From Elioraea tepidiphila DSM 17972 (GTDB lineage: Bacteria > Pseudomonadota > Alphaproteobacteria > Acetobacterales > Acetobacteraceae), in contig NZ_KB899913.1 of the NCBI RefSeq assembly GCF_000378465.1, positions 124,001 to 188,000 of the forward strand: a DNA stretch of 64,000 nt, read 5' to 3'. The notes beneath the pieces are model-generated. The model ran no database searches, was not told the DNA's origin, and saw nothing but the letters and a program-made list of their open reading frames with translations. The translations under genes were made by a program, and so were the position numbers. How positions within the stretch are numbered: the stretch's first letter is position 1; each line of letters opens with the position of its first letter. Of this stretch, positions 56,176 through 64,000 are shown piece after piece.

Positions 56176-56858
56176 CAACGCCCGATGCCGCACTCGCCCG
56201 GCTGGTGCAGGGCTTCGAGAGGTTCCGTGCCGCCTATTTCGAGACCGACCACTCGCTGTTCGATCAACTCGTCTGGGACGGCCAACGGCCCAAGGTGATG
56301 GTGGTCGGCTGCTGCGACAGCCGCGCCGACCCGCAGATGATCACCGACTCGGGCCCGGGCGATCTGTTTGTGATCCGCAACGTCGCCGCGCTGGTGCCGC
56401 CCTACATGCCCGACGGACGGCTGGCCGGCGTCTCCTCGGCCCTGGAGTTCGGCGTCAAGGGCCTGGAGGTCGGCCATATCGTCGTGCTCGGCCATGCCAT
56501 GTGCGGCGGCGTGCGCAGTCTGATGGAGTTCGGCGACGCCGATCCGCGGTTCGAGTTCATGGGGCGCTGGGTCGGACTGCTGGCAGAGGCGCGCGAGGAG
56601 GTGCAGAGCCTGGCGACCGAAGCCGAACCCGCGCTGCTCGCCCGTCATGCCGAGAAGGCATCCGTGCTGGTGAGCCTGCGCAACCTGATGACCTATCCGT
56701 GGATCGCCGAGCGCGTCGCTGCGGGCCGGCTCGCGCTGCATGGCTGGTACTTCGACTTCACCTGGGGCGTGCTGATGGCGGCCGAGACGCCGCGCGGTCC
56801 GTTCCGCCAGATCGACGCGGCCCAGCTCCCCGCGCCGGCCGTCGGAGGCGCGCCGTGA
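56172..56858 (+). CDS. beta-carbonic anhydrase
   Basis: This 228-residue Zn enzyme interconverts CO2 and bicarbonate. Zn ligands are Cys47 (CCDSRAD, with the Asp-Arg dyad), His108 and Cys111 (GHAMCGG). RNVAALVPPY and SALEFGVKGLEVGHIVVLGH are family blocks. The GTG start overlaps the ppiC stop and the end overlaps nnrS (GTGA on both sides), so it is a firm part of the nar operon. Confidence 0.93.
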   Translation: MTTPDAALARLVQGFERFRAAYFETDHSLFDQLVWDGQRPKVMVVGCCDSRADPQMITDSGPGDLFVIRNVAALVPPYMPDGRLAGVSSALEFGVKGLEVGHIVVLGHAMCGGVRSLMEFGDADPRFEFMGRWVGLLAEAREEVQSLATEAEPALLARHAEKASVLVSLRNLMTYPWIAERVAAGRLALHGWYFDFTWGVLMAAETPRGPFRQIDAAQLPAPAVGGAP

Positions 56859-58060
56859 CCGTGACCGAAGCGCGCCGCCGGATGGCGGCGGCGCCACTGA
56901 TGGCCCTGTTCAGTCACGGCTTTCGCCCGTTCTTCCTGTTCGCCGGCCTCTGGGCGGTCGTGGCGATGCTGGTCTGGATCGCAGCGCTGGATGGCGCGAG
57001 GCTGCCCGACGGCCCGCTGCCGATCGCGCGCTGGCATGCCCACGAGATGATCGCCGGCTTCATCGGCGCCGCGATCGCCGGGTTCCTCTTGACGGCCGTG
57101 CCCAACTGGACGGGGCGGCGCGGCTATGCCGGCGCCCCGCTGGTGCTGCTGGCCGGGCTCTACCTCGCCGCGCGGCTGGCGCTCCTGCCGGGCTCGCCGG
57201 TGGCGCCGCCTGTCGCCGCCACGATCGGACTCCTGCCGCTTCCCGCGCTGCTGCTGACGATCCTGCCGGCACTGATCAAGGCGGGCTCGCCCCGGCTCTT
57301 CGGTCCGCCGGCGCTGGTGCTGGCGTTCTGGGCCGGCGATGCGCTGATGCTCGCCGAGATCGCGGGCTGGACCGCCGACACCTTCGCGACCGGGCAGCGT
57401 CTCGCCCTCAACGTCGCTCTCGCGCTGGTCGGACTGATCGGTGGACGGATCGTTCCGTCCTTCACCCTCAACGCCCTGCGCAAGACCGGGCGGACACCCG
57501 GATCGCCGCCCTGGCCGTCGATCGACCGTGCCGGCATGGTGGCGCTCGGCGCTGTGGTCGTGGTCGACCTGATCGTTCCCAACTCGACGATTTCAGGAGC
57601 GGTTGCCACGGCCGCGGCCCTGCTGACGCTCACGCGGCTCGTGCGCTGGCGCGGGCATGAGACGCTCGGGCAGCCCATCCTCTGGGTGCTGCATCTGGCC
57701 TATCTGCTGATCCCGGCCGCGCTCGCGGTCAAGGCGGCATTCCTGCTGGCCGATGCGGCCTGGGCATCCGCCTGGCTGCATCTCCAGGCGAGCGGCGCGA
57801 TCGCGCTGATGATCCTGGCCGTGATGACGCGCGCCACGCTGGGCCACACCGGGCGGGACCTGGTCGCGCCGCGCGCCGCCGTCGTCGCTTACGCCCTCGT
57901 GCTGGGTGCCGCCCTGCTCCGCAGTTTCGGCGGCGCGGTCATGCCGTATCCAACGGCGCTCGCGCTCGCCGCTCTGGCCTGGATTGTGGCGTTCGGACTG
58001 TTCCTGTTCGGCTTCGCGCCGATGCTGGTCGCACCGGCGCCGAGGCGCGAAGGACGCTGA
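56855..58060 (+). CDS. nnrS: NnrS family membrane protein
   Basis: This 401-residue protein has about twelve membrane helices (starting FSHGFRPFFLFAGLWAVVAMLVWIAAL). FSHGFRPFF and WHAHEMIAGFIGAAIAGFLLTAVPNWTG are the family boxes, including conserved His residues thought to bind haem and copper. NnrS relieves nitric-oxide stress in denitrifiers and in Vibrio. The GTG start has GGAGG six bases upstream. It closes the operon; no nitrite or NO reductase genes are in the window. Confidence 0.93.
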   Translation: MTVTEARRRMAAAPLMALFSHGFRPFFLFAGLWAVVAMLVWIAALDGARLPDGPLPIARWHAHEMIAGFIGAAIAGFLLTAVPNWTGRRGYAGAPLVLLAGLYLAARLALLPGSPVAPPVAATIGLLPLPALLLTILPALIKAGSPRLFGPPALVLAFWAGDALMLAEIAGWTADTFATGQRLALNVALALVGLIGGRIVPSFTLNALRKTGRTPGSPPWPSIDRAGMVALGAVVVVDLIVPNSTISGAVATAAALLTLTRLVRWRGHETLGQPILWVLHLAYLLIPAALAVKAAFLLADAAWASAWLHLQASGAIALMILAVMTRATLGHTGRDLVAPRAAVVAYALVLGAALLRSFGGAVMPYPTALALAALAWIVAFGLFLFGFAPMLVAPAPRREGR

Positions 58061-58081
58061 CGGGTCCGCGGGCCGCCGCCG

Positions 58082-58804
58082 CTACGCGGGTGGTGCGACC
58101 GACAGACCGCGCACACCGTGGCGCGCGATCAGCGCGGCGACGAACCCCGATGCCTTGGCCTCCTCGACGAAGTCGCGCAGGAAGGCCGCGCCGGCTGCGT
58201 TCTCGCGCGCAGTGCCGATCGCCTGCTGCACCGCCATGAACTTGCCCTCCAGGATGCGCGCGCCGGGCAGCGCCTCGACATCCTTCAGCAGGCGTGGACG
58301 CAGGCCGGCGAGGACATCGAGTCCGTCGTCCACGAAGCGGCGGAAGGCGTCGTCGATGCTCTCCGTGCGGATGACGGTGGCATGGCGGATGTTCCGCTCG
58401 AGCCAGAGGTCGTAGGCCGCCCGGGCGGTCGAGGCGATCCGTACACCCGGCCGATCGACCTCGGCCGACGAGACGATCGGCGAACCCGGAGGCACCAGAT
58501 AGGTCGCTTCGATCTCGGCATAGGCCGCGGTGAAGGCGATCCTTTCCGCGCGCTGGGGCTCCGCGCCGATCAGGCCGATATCCCACGCCCCGGTGCCGAC
58601 GGCATCCGCCAACAGACCGGGCCTGGGGTAGGGCACGAGCTGAACCGGAACCCCGAGCCGCTCGGCGACGGCGCGTGCCATGTCGGGCGAGACCCCCTCA
58701 GGCTCGCCCGAAGCGCTGCGGCCCGAGACGAGCAGGAAGTTGCTCAGGTTGATCCCCGCGCGCAGCACTCCGGTGGGTGCGAGCTGGGCGATGACGTCCT
58801 GCAT
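58082..58804 (-). CDS. solute-binding-protein family 3 homologue lacking a signal peptide
   Basis: This 240-residue protein has the amino-acid-binding-protein fold: GVLRAGINLSNFLLVSGRS, GVSPDMARAVAERLGVPVQLV, AWDIGLIGAEPQRAERIAFT and GTARENAAGAAFLRDFVEEA. There is no leader in this reading or in the in-frame extension upstream, and no permease adjoins. GGGGG precedes the ATG. It may be a cytoplasmic sensor or enzyme derived from a binding protein (such as a cyclohexadienyl-dehydratase-like enzyme). It converges on nnrS. Confidence 0.78.
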   Translation of the reverse strand: MQDVIAQLAPTGVLRAGINLSNFLLVSGRSASGEPEGVSPDMARAVAERLGVPVQLVPYPRPGLLADAVGTGAWDIGLIGAEPQRAERIAFTAAYAEIEATYLVPPGSPIVSSAEVDRPGVRIASTARAAYDLWLERNIRHATVIRTESIDDAFRRFVDDGLDVLAGLRPRLLKDVEALPGARILEGKFMAVQQAIGTARENAAGAAFLRDFVEEAKASGFVAALIARHGVRGLSVAPPA

Positions 58805-58969
58805 AGGGTCCCCCGTCTGAGCCGGCCTGCCGAGGGTGCTGCCAAGCCGAAGGGCGGGCAACACCCGATCGCCCACACAGCGCGGGTCATCGGGATTGCG
58901 TCGCGCGAGACGCAGGCGATGCCCGGGCGCAGGGCAGAGCACCCGCGCCCGGACAGCCTGCCGCCCTGA

Positions 58970-61399
<2,430 letters not shown>

Positions 61400-61407
61400 T
61401 CAATCAC

Positions 61408-61430
61408 CATGATAGGCTTCATCTATCATG
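61408..61430. promoter_or_regulatory. OxyR-type operator between katG and oxyR
   Basis: CATGATAG and CTATCATG are perfect inverted arms around seven bases, containing ATAG-N7-CTAT, the core half of the OxyR consensus. It is 228 bases before katG and 18 bases before oxyR, so it could serve autorepression and katG activation. An ATG inside the left arm could start a longer OxyR, but the operator makes that unlikely. Confidence 0.8.
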
Positions 61431-61447
61431 AGCGCTGTCTGGATCCG

Positions 61448-62350
61448 ATGAATCTCCGCGATCTCCGCTACTTGCTCGCAGTGGCCGAGCATCAGCATTT
61501 CGGTCGGGCTGCGGCGGCCTGCGGCATCAGCCAGCCGACGCTCTCCGTGCAGATCCGCAAGCTCGAAACCCTCCTTGGCGTCGCGCTGTTCGAGCGGACG
61601 CGCCGGGCGGTGGTGCCCACGACCGCGTGCGAGCGACTGATCGGTCATGTGCGCGCGGCGGTCGCGGAGGCAGACGCAATGCTGGCAGAGGCGCGCACCC
61701 TGCGCGACCCGCTGGCGGGACGGCTCAGGCTCGGGATCATTCCGACCCTCGCGCCGTATCTCTTGCCGCTTGTGTTTGCCCCGCTGCGCGAGGCGTTGCC
61801 CGCGCTCGAGGTAGAGCCGTGGGAGGACCAGACCGCGGCATTGCTCGAACGACTGCGGGCGCATGACCTCGATGCCGCGCTGCTGGCAACCGAGGTGGAC
61901 GGATCGGATCTCGCGAGTCGCTCCCTGTTCGCCGAACCGTTCCTCGCGGCGCTGCCGGCCGAGCATCCGCTTGCCGGACGGGACGTGGTGGCGGAGACCG
62001 AGCTGGCGCGCGACATCCTGGTCCTAGCGGATGGGCACTGCCTGCGCGACCAGGCGCTGGCCGTTTGCGGGCGCGGGGACGGCTCAGGCGGAACGCTGCG
62101 CGCGGCGAGCCTGTCGACACTGCTGAACATGGTGGCGGCGGGCTACGGCACGACGCTCGTCCCGGGCCTCGCCGCCGGAGCGGCGCAGGATGCGGGCATC
62201 GTGCTGCGGCCGCTGGCGGTACCGGCGGGACGGACCGTGCGGATCGTCTGGCGGGCGCGCTTCCCCCGCCGCGCGGCCGTGGAGGCGGTCGGTGAGGTGA
62301 TCGCGACGCGCCTGCGCGGCTTCGCCGAGGCCGGGGCACGGGCTGTCTAG
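61448..62350 (+). CDS. oxyR: LysR-type hydrogen peroxide regulator
   Basis: This 300-residue regulator has an N-terminal winged helix (MNLRDLRYLLAVAEHQHFGRA) and the redox block LADGHCLRDQALAVC, where Cys198 and Cys207 correspond to E. coli Cys199/Cys208. It activates antioxidant genes, here presumably the divergent katG. The ATG at 61448 aligns with typical OxyR starts. Confidence 0.94.
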   Translation: MNLRDLRYLLAVAEHQHFGRAAAACGISQPTLSVQIRKLETLLGVALFERTRRAVVPTTACERLIGHVRAAVAEADAMLAEARTLRDPLAGRLRLGIIPTLAPYLLPLVFAPLREALPALEVEPWEDQTAALLERLRAHDLDAALLATEVDGSDLASRSLFAEPFLAALPAEHPLAGRDVVAETELARDILVLADGHCLRDQALAVCGRGDGSGGTLRAASLSTLLNMVAAGYGTTLVPGLAAGAAQDAGIVLRPLAVPAGRTVRIVWRARFPRRAAVEAVGEVIATRLRGFAEAGARAV

Positions 62351-62487
62351 GCGCTCGGGGCCCGACAATCCGGCCGGCCCTGCCGCGCGCATCGACGTCC
62401 GGCGAAGGCAAAAAAACTGCCATCGGCCTTCACCGTCTTCGGGCAGGCCTCGGACGGTCTCCGCGGGCTCAGGGCGCACAGCCCGGG

Positions 62488-63660
62488 TCAAGGATCGAGC
62501 AGCGACACGTCAGGCGTGTAGCGGGCCACCCGGTCGGGGTCCAAGGTCACGCCAAGCCCCGGCCGATCCGGAATCGCGAGGCGCCCCTCTCGATCCAACG
62601 CGAAGGGCGCATCCAGGAGGTCGTCGACATAGGCGCTGCCGCCGATGAACTCCACCAGATCGGTCTCCGGGAAGGCGGAGGCCATCTGGAGGTCGGCGGC
62701 GAGACCGAGTGCCGTGTTCCAGCCGTGGCCGACATACTTCACGCCGAAATCGTAGGCCATCCAGGCGATCCGCCGCTGTTCGCTGATGCCACCGACCTTG
62801 GTCACGTCGGGCTGGACGATGTCGAGCGCGCCGCGCGAGAGCCACGGCAGGAAGGTCTGTCGTCGCGTCAACACCTCCCCACCGGCGATCGGCACCGGCG
62901 AGCAGCGCCTGAGCTCGGCGTACTCGTCGATGGCGTCGGGGCGCAGCGGTTCCTCGAACCAGCCGACCTCATGGGCCCGGAGCATGTCGGCCGTGCGCTT
63001 GGCCCATTTGAATCCCTGCGGCCAGAACGCGTCCGACGCCCCCGCGTCGACGAACAGCTTCGCCTCCGGCCCCGCCGCCTCGCGCGCCGCCGCCACGATC
63101 GCCTCATCGAGGCGCACATCATCGGCCCGTCCGAAAGGACCCCAACCGATCTTGAAGGCCCGGAACCCCCGGCTGCGATAGGTCGCGACGACGTCGCGCA
63201 TGCGCGCGGGTTCCTCCATCAGGAGCGAGCAGTAGGCGGTGACGTGACTGCGGTAGGTGCCGCCGAGAAGACGGCCTACCGGCATCCCCGTGGCCTTGCC
63301 GAGGATGTCCCACAGCGCGATGTCGACGCCGCTGATCGTGTGCGTGAGCGTACCCCCACGCCCCATCCAGAAGGTGTTCTGGTGCAGCTTCTCGGCGACG
63401 CGCTCAGGTTCCAGCGCGTTCTCGCCAAGCAGAAGCGGCTCGAGCACGCGCAAGCCCGCCTGCACGAGCGGACCATTGGTGAAGACGCTGCCGTAGCCCG
63501 AGATGCCGCCATCCGTGTGGACGGCGACCAACGCATGGATGGAGTCCTCCGGCCGGATCTCGGCGGACCATCCGCCCTTGGGGCTCTCGCCGACCAGCGG
63601 CAGCGCCGCGACCTTGCGGATACGCATCGGCGCGAGCGCGCGCGTGCCTGCGGGCGTCAT
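62488..63660 (-). CDS. mandelate racemase/muconate lactonizing enzyme family protein
   Basis: This 390-residue enolase-superfamily member has a capping domain and a barrel with metal ligands in LFVDAGA (Asp), FEEPL (Glu) and IAGGE (Glu). The Lys side has AFKIGWG rather than K-X-K; a His in VGHGWNTALG is a candidate base. Such enzymes dehydrate sugar acids or racemise 2-hydroxy acids; the substrate is unclear. The start overlaps the GntR-type gene stop (ATGA). 137 bases separate it from oxyR with no clear terminator. Confidence 0.88.
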   Translation of the reverse strand: MTPAGTRALAPMRIRKVAALPLVGESPKGGWSAEIRPEDSIHALVAVHTDGGISGYGSVFTNGPLVQAGLRVLEPLLLGENALEPERVAEKLHQNTFWMGRGGTLTHTISGVDIALWDILGKATGMPVGRLLGGTYRSHVTAYCSLLMEEPARMRDVVATYRSRGFRAFKIGWGPFGRADDVRLDEAIVAAAREAAGPEAKLFVDAGASDAFWPQGFKWAKRTADMLRAHEVGWFEEPLRPDAIDEYAELRRCSPVPIAGGEVLTRRQTFLPWLSRGALDIVQPDVTKVGGISEQRRIAWMAYDFGVKYVGHGWNTALGLAADLQMASAFPETDLVEFIGGSAYVDDLLDAPFALDREGRLAIPDRPGLGVTLDPDRVARYTPDVSLLDP

Positions 63661-64000
63661 GCGACCTCCGCGCGCCGCGCACCGCGTGCTTCCCGGTGTG
63701 CCGCGACGATCGCCTCGTAATCGACCGAAACGTTCATCACCGTGATGTGGGTGTGCAACGCTTCGGCGATGCGTCGCTTCCTTCCGGTCCGGAGGGCTGC
63801 GAGCAGCTCACGATGCTCGTCGACCACCGACGGCATCGTCTTGCCGCTGGTGGCGAGGCCGAAGATGATCGTCAGTTGTTGCGCAAGCGTCTCCCACAGA
63901 TCGACGATGACGCCGTTGCCGCCGAGCATGCAGAGAGCGCGATGGAACGCGGTGTCGGCCGCCGCCAAGCCATAGGCGTCGCCGCGTGCCGCCATTTCCG
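63657..64000 (-). CDS. GntR-family regulator, FCD domain (5' part beyond window edge)
   Basis: The visible 113 or so C-terminal residues fit the FCD ligand domain of GntR regulators: AFHRALCMLGGN, then VDEHRELLAALRTGRKRRIAEALHTHI with His residues typical of the metal-binding site. The DNA-binding domain lies outside the window. It is upstream of, and overlaps, the enolase-superfamily gene, so it likely controls that sugar-acid or hydroxy-acid pathway. Confidence 0.82.
   Translation of the reverse strand, partial: EMAARGDAYGLAAADTAFHRALCMLGGNGVIVDLWETLAQQLTIIFGLATSGKTMPSVVDEHRELLAALRTGRKRRIAEALHTHITVMNVSVDYEAIVAAHREARGARRAEVA

Noticed and set aside
62403-62440. A7 run flanked by GAAGGC and GCCTTC between oxyR and the enolase-family gene, possible terminator
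   Set aside because: The loop is long and the stem short; the T-run on the minus strand lies inside the loop, not after the stem.

Overview
The window is about 64 kb of very GC-rich, gene-dense DNA that is almost entirely coding. Many genes overlap by four bases (ATGA or GTGA) and GTG starts are frequent. The ChpT-type phosphotransferase, the layout of the che operon, the Dpp and Fbp-type transporters and the membrane-bound nitrate reductase with a cysteine-free Crp/Fnr regulator suggest an alphaproteobacterium, probably of the Rhodospirillales/Acetobacteraceae side. The genus cannot be fixed from the sequence. The implied lifestyle is a motile, chemotactic, facultatively nitrate-respiring heterotroph. 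I saw no phage, IS element, CRISPR array, tRNA or rRNA.

Left part (1-5.5 kb, minus strand): a four-gene operon with a fatty-acid alpha-dioxygenase homologue, an unknown protein, an Old Yellow Enzyme-family reductase and a RoxA-like di-heme cytochrome c cut by the window edge. This looks like a bacterial oxylipin-type pathway. Next come a TIM-barrel isomerase-like gene (minus) and a divergent Fbp-type ABC importer (6.6-10.5 kb). A tandem glycine riboswitch (10.66-10.84 kb) precedes gcvT-gcvH-gcvP and an acetyltransferase. After two strong hairpins there is a 3-hydroxyisobutyrate-dehydrogenase-family gene and a peptide-type binding protein, both minus.

Middle part: a minus-strand chemotaxis operon, chpT-like then cheA-cheW-cheY-cheB-cheR (18.5-24.6 kb). 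Divergent from it are moaA, a nitrilase-family amidase and nadK. A DJ-1/PfpI protein follows, then a full Dpp-type peptide ABC transporter (28.2-33.8 kb). After that come small secreted proteins, a YjbR-like protein, a second acetyltransferase, recQ and an mmsB-like dehydrogenase. From 38.0 to 44.6 kb a tightly overlapping plus-strand operon encodes a molybdenum hydroxylase (FAD subunit plus fused Fe-S/Mo subunit), a 6-hydroxynicotinate-reductase homologue, a UPF0280 protein resembling the flavin transferase ApbE, and an amino-acid-synthesis-family protein. This is a candidate N-heterocycle degradation route.

Right part: a cysteine-free Crp/Fnr regulator (minus) diverges from narK1-narK2-narGHJI-ppiC-carbonic anhydrase-nnrS (45.8-58.1 kb), with an Fnr-type palindrome between them. 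Then follow an unusual leaderless binding-protein homologue, katG with divergent oxyR sharing an OxyR-type site, an enolase-superfamily dehydratase/racemase and a GntR/FCD regulator cut by the right edge. moaA supplies molybdenum cofactor for which NarG and the Mo hydroxylase are both clients in this window.

The two most promising leads are the alpha-dioxygenase/OYE/di-heme cytochrome operon, and the pairing of a 6-hydroxynicotinate-reductase homologue carrying an SGAT flavinylation-like motif with an adjacent ApbE-like UPF0280 protein.
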